61,712 nucleotides of DNA, from NCBI RefSeq assembly GCF_031157315.1, contig NZ_JAVIFU010000043.1:1-61712 (forward strand), written 5' to 3'. Position 1 is the first letter of the stretch, and every line of letters begins with the position of its first letter. Made by a program: the position numbers and the translations under genes. Source of the DNA: Paenibacillus sp. LHD-38 (GTDB lineage Bacteria; Bacillota; Bacilli; Paenibacillales; Paenibacillaceae). The notes beneath the pieces are model-generated. The model was given only the letters and a program-made list of their open reading frames with translations. It searched no databases and had not been told where the DNA came from. Below, in pieces: positions 49,169 through 58,250 of this stretch.

Positions 49169-50376
49169 CCAATCCTCTCCTGTCTTCTTGATGCCAGCAG
49201 GACAAGCAGAAAAGCTGCTAGCCCGATCCCGATACAGCTCGAGAACATAACTCGATACGAATAGCTATCCGCGATGAAACTAAGAACCATTGTGCCGACA
49301 GACGTGCCGAAATCAGCTGCTGCAATAAACAGCCCCAGCCCCTTGCCCCGGGCACGTTCAGGCACGATAAACGTTACATAGGTCACCAGAGTCGGATACA
49401 GCATTGACAATGCGCAACCGCTGCAAATGGCAGCAAGCACCAGTAGAACCGGCGATCCGCCAAACCGGATCAGCGTCGCTGATACCGTGATGAGCAGAAC
49501 GAAGAGCGCGATCATGCGGGTTGGAAAATATCCGTTTGTCGGAATCTTCTTGCGTCCTATGAAACGCAGCGATACCAGAACAATCGTCTCGGTCAAGAAA
49601 AACAGTCCGGCGTAAGGCATACTCTTCTGCTGCAAATAAAGAGGCAGAAAAGAAGCTACTGTTCCGATGATTACGGAAGCAAGGAGCATGATCATCGAAG
49701 GATGCAGCAGCTTGGGATCGGCCCACGCTCTGTACGGCTTTTCATCCGCCGCCCCATCCGTTCCCGGCTGAGCGTTCATGATGCGTTCCGGAAGCTTGAT
49801 GGTCATCCCGACAACCAGCGTCAGCAATGCAAGCGGGATGAGCGCACCGAAGAGATAGAACATCGGTACGCGATCCGCGAAATAAATAACCAGAAAGGGG
49901 CCGTACGTATAAGGCAGCATGGAGGAGAGTGAGAAAAGCGACATCCCTTGTCCCCTGCTCTTCTCCGGCAGCGCCTCCACGATCATCAGATGCAGCACCA
50001 TAGAGACGAAGGAGAGAATAACACCCTGTGCCATACGCAGGGCAGCAAACACCGCTAATTCGTCGATCAGATATAGCGAGACAACAACTGTATGCAAAAG
50101 CAACGCAGCAGTAAATACCCGTCTGGTACCCAGTTTATCGACAATTTTTCCGGCTACCGGCCGCAAAAACATTGAGGTAAACATGTACGCGCCCATAATC
50201 AGACCAATTTGTGACGGGCTCGCTCCAAGCTTGTGCGCGTGAAGCGGAAGAAGCACAAGCAAAGTGTGGCTCGCCGTATAAAACAACAAGGAAACGATAT
50301 AAATCCGAATGGCATTCGTTCCAAAGGGACGATCCTCCACGTCCATCTGTAACTGCTTTTGTATCTGCTGGCTCAT
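49165..50376 (-). CDS. MFS transporter, CntE-like metallophore exporter
   Basis: A 403-residue major facilitator protein with twelve predicted helices. The loop 2-3 motif A appears as RPVAGKIVDKLGTRRVF. The N-terminal VSLLFYTASHTLLVLLPLHA and the central charged loop are typical of CntE/YfcJ-type exporters. In Staphylococcus the cnt locus pairs such an exporter of staphylopine with an ABC importer. The same pairing here, between two ATPase genes of the importer, suggests it exports a metallophore. It overlaps neighbouring genes by 4 bases on each side. Confidence 0.88.
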   Translation of the reverse strand: MSQQIQKQLQMDVEDRPFGTNAIRIYIVSLLFYTASHTLLVLLPLHAHKLGASPSQIGLIMGAYMFTSMFLRPVAGKIVDKLGTRRVFTAALLLHTVVVSLYLIDELAVFAALRMAQGVILSFVSMVLHLMIVEALPEKSRGQGMSLFSLSSMLPYTYGPFLVIYFADRVPMFYLFGALIPLALLTLVVGMTIKLPERIMNAQPGTDGAADEKPYRAWADPKLLHPSMIMLLASVIIGTVASFLPLYLQQKSMPYAGLFFLTETIVLVSLRFIGRKKIPTNGYFPTRMIALFVLLITVSATLIRFGGSPVLLVLAAICSGCALSMLYPTLVTYVTFIVPERARGKGLGLFIAAADFGTSVGTMVLSFIADSYSYRVMFSSCIGIGLAAFLLVLLASRRQERIG

Positions 50377-51209
50377 GCGTGTACAAGCTCCGTTAATGGC
50401 TCAGGCACACTTGACTTCAAATTTGGCCGTGCCTGCAGAAGCTGCTTCGTGTACTCATGCTTCGGATGATCGAACAGCGTATACACATCCGACCTTTCGA
50501 CAATCTGCCCGTGCTGCATAACGATCACATCATCGGCAAGTTCCGCAATAACACCCAAATCGTGAGAGATCAACAAAACCGCGGTGCCTTGGTTTTGGCG
50601 CAGCCGGTCCAGCTGTCTCAGAACCTGCAGTTGATTCGTTGCATCCAGCGCTGTCGTTGGCTCATCCGCGATGATAACCGCAGGCTTCAAGCACATGGAA
50701 ATAGCGATCATCACACGCTGCAGCATCCCCCCGCTCAGTTGAAACGGGTATCGCCGCATCAACTCAGCGGGATTCGGCAAGCGGACATCCTCCATCGAGG
50801 CGATGGCCAGCTTTGCCGCTTCACTCCTGGTCATGCGGGAATGCGTTCGAATTGTCTCAACGAATTGAGAACCAATCGTAGCGACAGGCGAGAACGCATT
50901 CATCGGATTTTGCATAATAAGCCCAATTTCTTTCCCGCGAATAGATTGCATGGCATTAGGCTTCATGCCAATCAATTCGGTTCCATTCAGTCGAATACTT
51001 CCCCCAACGCTCGTTTGTTTCCGATCAAGGAGTTGGAGCAGCGCAAGACTTGTCACGGTCTTTCCGCTGCCGCTCTCGCCTACAAGGCCAAGCACCCGGC
51101 CAGGCTGCAGCTCGAAACTGATCCCATGGACGAGAGAAGCGATGTCATCTGGCGTTTTCGTTTGCACCTTCAGTCCGTTTACTTCCAATACAGGCTCCGA
51201 TTGAACCAT
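50373..51209 (-). CDS. Nickel/opine-metallophore type ABC ATPase (NikD/CntD-like)
   Basis: A 278-residue ATPase of the oligopeptide/nickel family: Walker A GESGSGKTV, Q-loop LIMQNPMNAFSP, signature LSGGMLQR, Walker B VIIADEPTTALD, switch His in LISHDLGV. It is the partner of the NikE/CntF-like ATPase in the same operon. The start overlaps the permease stop by one base. The order of genes (binding protein, two permeases, ATPase, exporter, ATPase) is compact and clearly one transcription unit. Confidence 0.92.
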   Translation of the reverse strand: MVQSEPVLEVNGLKVQTKTPDDIASLVHGISFELQPGRVLGLVGESGSGKTVTSLALLQLLDRKQTSVGGSIRLNGTELIGMKPNAMQSIRGKEIGLIMQNPMNAFSPVATIGSQFVETIRTHSRMTRSEAAKLAIASMEDVRLPNPAELMRRYPFQLSGGMLQRVMIAISMCLKPAVIIADEPTTALDATNQLQVLRQLDRLRQNQGTAVLLISHDLGVIAELADDVIVMQHGQIVERSDVYTLFDHPKHEYTKQLLQARPNLKSSVPEPLTELVHA

Positions 51210-52060
51210 TAAAGCTCTCCGTCCTTCCCAAAACGCTTCTTGACGCCAAGCCGTTCCGACAACGCTTCACCAAGTAGATTAAACATGACAACAACAAGCA
51301 AAATGAGAAGCCCCGGGTACATCATAAGTTCCGGGTTACTTCGAATATAAGCTTTTCCTTCATGAATCATAGAGCCCCACTCAGGCGATGGAGGCTGTAT
51401 GCCAAGCCCTAGAAAGGAAAGTGCCGCGATGTCCATAATGGCCCAGCCGATTTCCAGCGTCCCCATAACAACAATCGGCGGAAGCACGTTCGGAATGATA
51501 TGCCTCCGAATGATATTCCACCGCGAGGATCCGCTGATCCGTGCTGCGGCAATAAAGTTTCGCTCCTTCAAACTAATTACCAACCCCCGGAACATACGGG
51601 CATAATATACCCACTGCACGAGCACCATTGCCAGCACGACCTGCGCAAGGCCTGGACCGAAAACGCCGACCAAACCAAGCACAAGCACGAGTGTCGGGAA
51701 AGCCATGACACCTTCGCAAAAACGCATGAGAACATAATCCATCCATCCGCCAATGTACCCCGACAGGGTTCCGATAAGCAGCCCGATCCCAAGCGATGAA
51801 ATGAAAATGAGAGAAGCAAATCCAAGCGAAACACGTGCCCCGTATAACAGACGAGACAGCGTACAGCGTCCCAGATGATCTGTGCCCAGCGGATACTCCC
51901 ATGAAGGCGGATTTAGCTTAAGCGCCAGGTTCACCTGTATGGGATCATGCGGCGCGATCCAAGGCGCAAAAATCGTCAGCAGAAACAGCACCAACAAAAC
52001 AACCGAACAAGCTATTGCGATTTGGGGGCTTCTGATGCCGGCTCGTATGGTCGCTATCAT
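51209..52060 (-). CDS. ABC permease, NikC/CntC-like
   Basis: A 283-residue membrane permease of the DppC/NikC type with about six helices. An N-terminal OppC-like segment ends with HPLGTDHLGR-type sequence here read as YPLGTDHLGRCTLSRLLYGAR. The cytoplasmic EAA loop AARISGSSRWNIIRRHIIPNVLP contacts the ATPases. It forms a heterodimeric channel with the overlapping upstream permease. The 4-base overlap with the upstream gene indicates translational coupling. Confidence 0.93.
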   Translation of the reverse strand: MIATIRAGIRSPQIAIACSVVLLVLFLLTIFAPWIAPHDPIQVNLALKLNPPSWEYPLGTDHLGRCTLSRLLYGARVSLGFASLIFISSLGIGLLIGTLSGYIGGWMDYVLMRFCEGVMAFPTLVLVLGLVGVFGPGLAQVVLAMVLVQWVYYARMFRGLVISLKERNFIAAARISGSSRWNIIRRHIIPNVLPPIVVMGTLEIGWAIMDIAALSFLGLGIQPPSPEWGSMIHEGKAYIRSNPELMMYPGLLILLVVVMFNLLGEALSERLGVKKRFGKDGEL

Positions 52061-53001
52061 TGCTTAGCCCCCCCTTCCCTGGATATGCGAGGATCGAGCA
52101 CCATTTGCAGAAGATCTACGATCAAGTTGCAGACGATGAACAAACAAGCCGAAAGGAGCACATAGCATTGAATAACCGGAATATCCCGATTAAAGATAGC
52201 TTCAATGAAGTACCTCCCGAAGCCCGGCCAGGAGAACACTTCCTCTACGATGATCGTACCGCCGAGCAATTTGCCCATGTTCATCCCGAGTCCTGTCAAC
52301 ATGGGCGAAATCGCAATTCTTAGCACATGCTTGCCCAGAATGACCCGCTCTTTCATGCCTCTTGTTCTCGCATACAACACATAAGGCTCCTCCAATTGCT
52401 CCAGGACAGTCGTTCGCAACAGACGGGAATAAATGGCGATCAACCCCATTGCCAATGTGAACGAAGGCAGCAGGAGATGCAGCCACGTACCGGTCCCCTG
52501 TACAGGCAGAAGATCCAGCTTGACGGAGAAAAAGAAAATGAGCAAGTACCCCAGCCAAAACTGAGGTATCGATGCTCCAAAAAAAGCAATAAGCCTGCTT
52601 ATATGGTCGACAATGCCGTTCTTATACATAGCCGAGATGAAACCGATTGGAACGCTAATGATTACGGCTAAAACTATGCTGCCAAACGCCAGTTTAAGTG
52701 TGGCAGGGATACGCATGGCTATCTCATCCCAGACCGGCTCATTCGTAAGATAAGATGTGCCGAACTCAAGTCGGCACATCTTCATCAGGAATTGGGCGTA
52801 TTGAACGGGAAGCGGCTGGTCCAAGCCGAACTCATGTCTTTTCTGCTCGAGAATCTCGTCGGTCGGATGAATATGTGCCGCTACCAGATAGGCTTCGGCC
52901 GGATCGACCGGCGAGAGATGGACTAAGATAAACGCCAGCAGCGTCGCAAAGAAAAAGAGTGGTATGACTGCAAGCAGCCGTTTTCCAATAAAGCTGCCCA
53001 T
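52057..53001 (-). CDS. ABC permease, NikB/CntB-like
   Basis: A 314-residue DppB/NikB-type permease with six helices. The N-terminal helix (LLAVIPLFFFATLLAFIL), the LDQPLPVQYAQFL loop typical of the family, and the EAA motif YARTRGMKERVILGKHVLR are visible. With the NikC/CntC-like permease it makes the membrane channel for a metal chelate. The gene follows the binding-protein gene after 17 bases. Confidence 0.93.
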   Translation of the reverse strand: MGSFIGKRLLAVIPLFFFATLLAFILVHLSPVDPAEAYLVAAHIHPTDEILEQKRHEFGLDQPLPVQYAQFLMKMCRLEFGTSYLTNEPVWDEIAMRIPATLKLAFGSIVLAVIISVPIGFISAMYKNGIVDHISRLIAFFGASIPQFWLGYLLIFFFSVKLDLLPVQGTGTWLHLLLPSFTLAMGLIAIYSRLLRTTVLEQLEEPYVLYARTRGMKERVILGKHVLRIAISPMLTGLGMNMGKLLGGTIIVEEVFSWPGFGRYFIEAIFNRDIPVIQCYVLLSACLFIVCNLIVDLLQMVLDPRISREGGAKQ

Positions 53002-53018
53002 AATGGCCTCCCTGACAA

Positions 53019-54656
53019 TTACTCGTTAATCTGCAGACTAGAGAATGCATTGGCATCCCGATTTTCCGGGAATTCAACACCGCCCAGTTTTTTGTTGGCA
53101 ACGACCATTTTCTTCACATAGGAGATCGGAACGATCGCTGCCTGCTCTTGAAGTGTCGTCAAAATGGAACCGTACAGCTCTTCGCGCTTCTTCTCGTCCG
53201 TCGAGCCGAGCGCATCATGAATTTGCTGGTCGAGCTGTGCCTTCATCGGCAGTTTAGCCAGAGCTTCCGCAATGCCAAAGCCCTTCTCAGCCGTAATCTG
53301 GATAAAGGAGTGCGGATCATATGGCGAACCATAGTTGCTGAAGAAGTTTAGGTCAAAGTCATTTGCGCGGAACCGTTTAATTTGCTCGGTCAGATCAAGA
53401 CCGGTAATGTTCAGCTTAATGCCGATTGCGGCCCATTCGGCCTGTAACGTCTCGGCCATCGGCTTTTGAATTTGCTCGGCTTTCTCATAGATCAGCTCAA
53501 GTTCAAGCGGTTTGCCATCCTTCTCACGAACCGTTTTGCCCTCGGGCAGCTTCCAGCCTGCTTCATCCAGATAGGACTTGGCTTTCTCTACGTCGTAAGG
53601 AATAGGTGTAACGGTAATATTCGTATAAGGCAGGTTAGTGGACAATAAATTATCGGCCTTCTCTTCGAATCCCGACGTAACGCCGTCGACCATCGCCTGT
53701 TTGTTAAAGCCCGCCTGCAGTGCAAGACGCACGTTCAAGTCTGCTAATGCTGCATTAGCCGTATTCAGTATCAACTGTCTCGTTGCAACTGGTTCGGAAA
53801 GTTTGGTCTCATATTCGCCGGTCGCCTCAAGCTGCTTGTATGCATCCAGGCTGATGATTCCTTCACCATAAATCAGGTCGAGCTCGCCTTTTTCGAAAGC
53901 CAGTACGCGCGTATCACCGTCTGGAATGATCTTGATGACGATTTTGTCGACCTTCGGCTGCTCGCCCCAATAGTTCGGGTTACGAGTGAATGTCGCATAT
54001 TCGTCCGTTTTATAATCGCTCAGCATCCATGGACCTGTACCGATCGAGGCTTTCACGCCTTTCGATGTGTCACCGTCATCAGGGAATCCGGCCTCTCCAA
54101 GAAAGCGGACAGGACGTACGACAGACAGTTCCTGGATCGTCGGATAGTAGGCTTCTCTCAAATTCATCTTAAATGTATATTCGTCCACTGCTTCGGTCTT
54201 CTCAAGAAGAGCGATAAAGCCGAGCCAGCTATGATTGTCAACATTTTTCATGATAGCATCGAAGTTCTTCTTAACGATCGTTGCGTTAAAAGCAGAACCA
54301 TCGGAGAACTTTACGCCTTCCCGGATTTTAAATGTATATTCCTTGCCGTCCTCGGAAATCGTCCAAGACTCGGCCAATGCAGGCTCCAGCTTGCCGCCTT
54401 TTCCGTAATTGACCAAAGGCTCGAAGATCATCGATTGTCCAATGAGCTGCGACGGATTGTACACATGCGGATTCATAGGCCCGATATCACGCGGCCAAGA
54501 TAGGGTAACGACTTTCTCTGCTGACGTTTCGCTTGTCTCAGCATTCTTTTGCTCCGGCGCATTGCCTCCATTGGAACAGCCTGCAAGGGCGGTGGACAAG
54601 AGCAGCATGATTGCCGCTGCCAGTAGAACCATTGATTTTCTCTTTCCTGCAACCAT
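53019..54656 (-). CDS. Nickel/metallophore ABC binding lipoprotein (NikA/CntA-like)
   Basis: A 545-residue extracellular solute-binding lipoprotein of family 5 (signal peptide, lipobox LAGC near residue 27). It resembles nickel or metallophore binders: VVTLSWPRDIGPMNPHVYNP, MIFEPLVNYGKGG, ASIGTGPWMLSDYKTDEY and NLLSTNLPYTNITVTPI. It would deliver a metal chelate, possibly nickel- or iron-loaded, to the two permeases. ATG 54656 has AGAGGGG 11 bases upstream. A Fur-type operator upstream suggests repression by iron. No nicotianamine-like synthase (CntL) or opine dehydrogenase (CntM) gene lies in the window. Confidence 0.9.
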   Translation of the reverse strand: MVAGKRKSMVLLAAAIMLLLSTALAGCSNGGNAPEQKNAETSETSAEKVVTLSWPRDIGPMNPHVYNPSQLIGQSMIFEPLVNYGKGGKLEPALAESWTISEDGKEYTFKIREGVKFSDGSAFNATIVKKNFDAIMKNVDNHSWLGFIALLEKTEAVDEYTFKMNLREAYYPTIQELSVVRPVRFLGEAGFPDDGDTSKGVKASIGTGPWMLSDYKTDEYATFTRNPNYWGEQPKVDKIVIKIIPDGDTRVLAFEKGELDLIYGEGIISLDAYKQLEATGEYETKLSEPVATRQLILNTANAALADLNVRLALQAGFNKQAMVDGVTSGFEEKADNLLSTNLPYTNITVTPIPYDVEKAKSYLDEAGWKLPEGKTVREKDGKPLELELIYEKAEQIQKPMAETLQAEWAAIGIKLNITGLDLTEQIKRFRANDFDLNFFSNYGSPYDPHSFIQITAEKGFGIAEALAKLPMKAQLDQQIHDALGSTDEKKREELYGSILTTLQEQAAIVPISYVKKMVVANKKLGGVEFPENRDANAFSSLQINE

Positions 54657-54698
54657 TTGTAAAATGACCCCTCTCATTCTCTCTATCCTTATTTTCGA

Positions 54699-54713
54699 TG
54701 ATAATTATTATCA
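54699..54713. promoter_or_regulatory. Fur box upstream of metallophore operon
   Basis: TGATAATTATTATCA is a perfect 7-1-7 inverted repeat matching the Fur consensus TGATAATNATTATCA. It lies 43 bases before the binding-protein start. A related Fur or Zur family regulator cannot be excluded. Confidence 0.8.
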
Positions 54714-54725
54714 GCACTTTGAGAA

Positions 54726-54754
54726 TGATAACCCCTATCATATAATTATGTCAA
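54726..54754 (-). promoter_or_regulatory. Candidate promoter of the metallophore operon
   Basis: On the minus strand TTGACA (54749-54754), a 17-base spacer and TTATCA (54726-54731) form a plausible housekeeping promoter. A second TGATAGGGGTTATCA palindrome overlaps the -10 box, and the perfect Fur box lies just downstream, a layout suited to iron repression. Confidence 0.6.
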
Positions 54755-54873
54755 CAAAAAATGCCCTCCGCTGCCGCGCGTGTAAGACCTCTTGCTTTCG
54801 ACGCATAACCGCAATAGCTCCGAATGGACGAATTGCAGCCCCCAATTTGTATTAATCTTCCTATAAACGCAAT

Positions 54874-54900
54874 GAAGCTGCCGATCGTGCCGGCAGCTTC
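54874..54900. terminator. Hairpin, possible terminator
   Basis: GAAGCTGCCG pairs with CGGCAGCTTC. The GCTGCCGGC-type stem resembles hairpins of the composite repeat elements, but no box 1 or box 2 lies next to it. It is placed downstream of the kinase-like gene on the minus strand. The T run is poor. Confidence 0.4.
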
Positions 54901-54980
54901 GGTCTACTTATCTAGTTTTACTCTTCTATACACCTATGTAACCATTATTATAAAAATACTCATGACAAAAGCAGTAATAG

Positions 54981-55496
54981 TTACTTCAACAATTCCACAT
55001 TTGCTACAAACTCTCGAACGTCTTTCGGAGACTTTAAAATGATTATGTTCTTTTCATTCGATAACCTTCGTAGCTTCTCCAAGATCTTTGGCTTTTGTTT
55101 TTCAGGGTATTCCCAGACCCACTTCAAAAATTCCAGACTGACCCTTTCTTCGCAGCCTTCGGCCATATCCGTTCTCTTCTTGTTACGGTATTGGAATCTT
55201 CTCTTCAACACGCGTACAATGCAGATCCACCTCGACAGATCAAAAAATATGATCGTGTCAGCCGCCTGTAACCTGATGTCTATAGTACCCCCATAATTGC
55301 CGTCGATAATCCAACTGTTATGACTTACGAGCTCCTCTTGAACATCTTTTTGCTCGTATTTTGGCGTACTAATCCAGCCTGGTTTCCAAAAGATTGCATC
55401 CAGATGATAAACTTCAATTGATAAAATCCCGCCCAGCTTGCGAGCCAAAGTTGATTTGCCTGAACCACCGGAACCTATAAGTACAATTCTTTTCAT
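54981..55496 (-). CDS. P-loop kinase-like protein (FlaR-type)
   Basis: A 171-residue P-loop NTPase similar to proteins annotated as DNA topology modulation protein FlaR or adenylate-kinase-like. Walker A LIGSGGSGKSTLA lies near residues 6-18, with VYHLDAIFWKPGW, SWIIDGNYGG and the helical lid RVLKRRFQYRNKKRTD. Related proteins probably phosphorylate small molecules, and the substrate is not known. ATG 55496 follows GGGGGTCAAT; the longer frame upstream is not supported. Confidence 0.88.
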   Translation of the reverse strand: MKRIVLIGSGGSGKSTLARKLGGILSIEVYHLDAIFWKPGWISTPKYEQKDVQEELVSHNSWIIDGNYGGTIDIRLQAADTIIFFDLSRWICIVRVLKRRFQYRNKKRTDMAEGCEERVSLEFLKWVWEYPEKQKPKILEKLRRLSNEKNIIILKSPKDVREFVANVELLK

Positions 55497-55553
55497 ATTG
55501 ACCCCCGTCATTTTTAAATTAATAGATTGTTTCTTGTTAACCAGAAACAGAAA

Positions 55554-55578
55554 AAGGATCCGCCACGGCGGATCCCTT
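55554..55578 (-). terminator. Intrinsic terminator of LysM gene
   Basis: AAGGATCCGCC pairs with GGCGGATCC(C)TT around ACG and overlaps the LysM stop codon. TTTTTCTG follows on the minus strand. Confidence 0.85.
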
Positions 55579-55861
55579 ACGATTGCTGCTCCAAACGATC
55601 CACGCGCCTGCGAAGGCGTTCAAATTCATTGGTCAACCGTTCCACTTGACGTTCCAAGCGCGTTACCCTTCGTTCTAGGTTATCCGGTACGGGTGGGGTA
55701 GGCGGAAACGGCGGACTGGGTATAGGGATGTATAGCGTTAATCCGACATAAATATAGTTGGGGTTCGTCAGGCCGTTCACCTGCATGATTGCTTGAACGG
55801 AAGTTCCGAATCTCGACGCGATCGACCAAAGTGTATCGCCGGGTTGCACTACATAATTCAT
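55577..55861 (-). CDS. LysM domain protein with coiled coil
   Basis: A 94-residue protein. Residues 1-46 form a LysM domain (YVVQPGDTLWSIASRFGTSV, then NYIYVGLTLYIP) that binds peptidoglycan or its modified forms. A Pro-rich linker (about 47-60) and a C-terminal heptad-type coiled coil (LERRVTRLERQVERL onward) follow. No signal peptide is present, as in several spore coat or cortex LysM proteins, so a spore-associated role is plausible. GGGAGGAACATTTC precedes the ATG. Confidence 0.88.
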   Translation of the reverse strand: MNYVVQPGDTLWSIASRFGTSVQAIMQVNGLTNPNYIYVGLTLYIPIPSPPFPPTPPVPDNLERRVTRLERQVERLTNEFERLRRRVDRLEQQS

Positions 55862-55971
55862 GAAATGTTCCTCCCGATAATTAAATCCTTACCGAGATAG
55901 TGTATGTGCCTAAGGCTTTTAGTGATTGAGACTAATGCCTATTGCTTTACGTTTATTGTCTGAAGTAAGTC

Positions 55972-56619
55972 TCACTTTTTCACCCGTATAAACTGACGAT
56001 CCTTCCACTCGAACTCATTCCCCAAACGAAATGTGGAGAGCTCGAGCACGAGATCGAGCTCCTTTTTAGGAGTCTCTAAGAATCGTTCCCTCCCCTGCGC
56101 CCAGCAGGAATAGAGTTCTAGCTCTTCACCTATCTCCATATGAAGACGCAGGTAATCGAATAGTTCCGTTAAACATTTTTTGTTGCTCTTGTAGGAAGAC
56201 AGGGAAATTTGTTTTATTTCGTCATTAATGTGGAAAGAACCGCCTTCAGAGTTCACTTGGTACACCAATGGGTGACGGAACAAATGTGAGGAATCTTGAT
56301 TGGTGATGTGCCCGGTTATAAATAAGCCTGCTGCATCCTCTTCCGTCTCGTAGATTTCCATAAGCTTATCACTCTGTGGATATTTCTCTAGCAGTATTTG
56401 CATAAAGGGATGATCCTTCGCTGCAGGATTCATATGCGTCACATAATGAATTAGCGTCATAGCGGTTTTCTTCTGTCCGAACGAGCCCGTCGGAAGTTCA
56501 TGGCTTGCAGCAATATAGTAGAACTGGGTCACAGGTAATATCAACTCCCTAGCTTTAGAAAGCCTGTTATTCAAAATATAATCAACCAAGAGCGGATAAA
56601 TAAAAAATCCAAAGGACAT
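55972..56619 (-). CDS. Hypothetical protein
   Basis: A 215-residue soluble protein. I do not recognise the family. Recognisable features are the N-terminal FFIYPLLVDYILNNRLSKAR and the central EEDAAGLFITGHITNQDSSH, and a regular alpha/beta pattern in the C-terminal half. ATG 56619 follows TTAGGAG. It is divergent from a 51-residue gene starting 32 bases away, so the two promoters or 5' ends overlap, suggesting joint regulation. Confidence 0.75.
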   Translation of the reverse strand: MSFGFFIYPLLVDYILNNRLSKARELILPVTQFYYIAASHELPTGSFGQKKTAMTLIHYVTHMNPAAKDHPFMQILLEKYPQSDKLMEIYETEEDAAGLFITGHITNQDSSHLFRHPLVYQVNSEGGSFHINDEIKQISLSSYKSNKKCLTELFDYLRLHMEIGEELELYSCWAQGRERFLETPKKELDLVLELSTFRLGNEFEWKDRQFIRVKK

Positions 56620-56650
56620 GCTACTCCTAACTAAAAGAGGGGGGATAATA

Positions 56651-56806
56651 ATGCCAAACAAAAAAATAGTTGTAGAAACCGATGGAGATCCAAAAACAGC
56701 TTATGAAGATACCGCGGCTCATGAGCGAACAGGCTTTATCATTGACGCTACGGAGCAGTTAGGTAATGAAAACGAGGAACAATCCAATATACCAAACAAC
56801 AGCTGA
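56651..56806 (+). CDS. Small acidic hypothetical protein
   Basis: A 51-residue acidic, probably disordered protein (MPNKKIVVETDGDPKTAYED, then GFIIDATEQLGNENEEQ). AAGAGGGGGGATAATA gives a very strong ribosome binding site. The size and composition suggest a small spore or stress-type protein, but this is a guess. A terminator follows. Confidence 0.65.
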   Translation: MPNKKIVVETDGDPKTAYEDTAAHERTGFIIDATEQLGNENEEQSNIPNNS

Positions 56807-56830
56807 TTAAATAGTTCTTGAGTTAAGAAA

Positions 56831-56848
56831 GGCTGCCCATATGGCAGC
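56831..56848 (+). terminator. Short hairpin terminator
   Basis: GGCTGCC pairs with GGCAGCC around CATAT, between the small acidic gene and the convergent deacetylase gene. Confidence 0.6.
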
Positions 56849-56866
56849 CCCTTATTGTCAGCGCAA

Positions 56867-58012
56867 TTAGTCCAGCCATACCTTCACCCCATGTAAGCTC
56901 ATTTTACGCTTTCTCTTCGCCAGCAGCCTCCAACCGCTCCATAACCAGAGGGCAAAGACAACCATTAGTACAAGCAAAGCTTTAATCGTAAAATAATGAC
57001 GCTTAATTATGCCTTCATCAAATTGAATGTTGCCCAGCTTCTTCTCCGCGTGTTTCATGAGGGATAGCTGCAGCGCCGGATCATTGGCCATACCTCCAGT
57101 ATTCAATCGAAATCCGTTGGTTTGTCCGGGCTTGTTTAAACCCATCTTTACAGTCAGCGTTACATCAATTCCTAACTGGTCGCATATGTCCAGAAGTGAC
57201 TCCGAGAAGCCTCCAAAAGGAAAAGCAAGCACATTGTTTTGGATTCCCAGCTTCTGCTCGAGTATGTCATTCGCCTGCTTAAGGTCGTTAGTAACACGCA
57301 GCTTATACTCTTCCTCCGTTTCCTTCCGCTGCATGTCCTTCAGGTAAATCCGACCGGCAAGCATTGCCGTTTCCTCGGTACTCGTGGAGTCCGTTTTGGC
57401 ATACTTGTGCGAGTCATATGTATGACTGAAAAATTCAATACCGTTTCTATGCATCAGCTCAACCTGTTCCCAGGTCACCTTCGGAATCCCTTTATACTCC
57501 GGATTGTCGATTGCATTGACAATGAGGAAGTTTGACACAGGGGCTTGATATTTCTTAATAAGCGGATAAGCATACGTATAAAATGATTCATAGCCATCGT
57601 CAAAAGTAAGGAGCACCGCGTTGTCCGGTACAGGGGCGGAGTGCAGTATGAAATCCGTGTATTGCTTCATCGAAATCCAGTGAAAATTATTATCTCTCAT
57701 TAACTCTAATTGCTTCTCGAAATTAGCGACGGACAATGTGCCAGCGTCCTTCGGCTCAGGACTAAGATCATGATACATCAACACAAGAACGCGATTCTTA
57801 TAGTAAATACCATTTGGATTATTATCTTCAGGTTTTAATCCATCATATGGAGAGATATCCATATCCAAACCCAACTTTCTGGCACTATCAGTAAACATTT
57901 GGCTAATAATAGGTATTTTCGAATGGTATCTTTGAACGACGAAGTAGCTAAAAACTATCGAAGATATCACTAGCATCACAGATAATAGAATGAATTTGAT
58001 ACGTAAATACAT
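56867..58012 (-). CDS. Membrane-anchored polysaccharide deacetylase
   Basis: A 381-residue protein with an N-terminal signal-anchor helix (ILLSVMLVISSIVFSYFVV) and a C-terminal helix (IKALLVLMVVFALWLW). The CE4 polysaccharide deacetylase domain has motif 1 LLTFDDGYES (metal/catalytic Asp pair) near residue 135 and the His pair in EFFSHTYDSHKYA, with VLVLMYHDLSPEP upstream. Proteins of this IcaB/PgaB-like subtype de-N-acetylate extracellular aminosugar polymers. The extra C-terminal helix is unusual. AGGCGAAGAC precedes the ATG. Confidence 0.9.
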   Translation of the reverse strand: MYLRIKFILLSVMLVISSIVFSYFVVQRYHSKIPIISQMFTDSARKLGLDMDISPYDGLKPEDNNPNGIYYKNRVLVLMYHDLSPEPKDAGTLSVANFEKQLELMRDNNFHWISMKQYTDFILHSAPVPDNAVLLTFDDGYESFYTYAYPLIKKYQAPVSNFLIVNAIDNPEYKGIPKVTWEQVELMHRNGIEFFSHTYDSHKYAKTDSTSTEETAMLAGRIYLKDMQRKETEEEYKLRVTNDLKQANDILEQKLGIQNNVLAFPFGGFSESLLDICDQLGIDVTLTVKMGLNKPGQTNGFRLNTGGMANDPALQLSLMKHAEKKLGNIQFDEGIIKRHYFTIKALLVLMVVFALWLWSGWRLLAKRKRKMSLHGVKVWLD

Positions 58013-58250
58013 GTCTTCGCCTCACAAAGCAGAATTGATGTTCGAACGCACTTATAGTGAACATATGAGGGAATCGTACCATAATCTGGAACATTTGGCA
58101 TCACGAATGTAAACATTTCACAAAAATATTATCGATTTTGCTAGCAGTTTTACCGAACACATGTTTAGTTGTTCTATTTTATATCGCATACACATCACGA
58201 AATTGTTATTTAGCGGAAAAAATAGAAGGTTACGGGAAGGAGTCTTGCGA

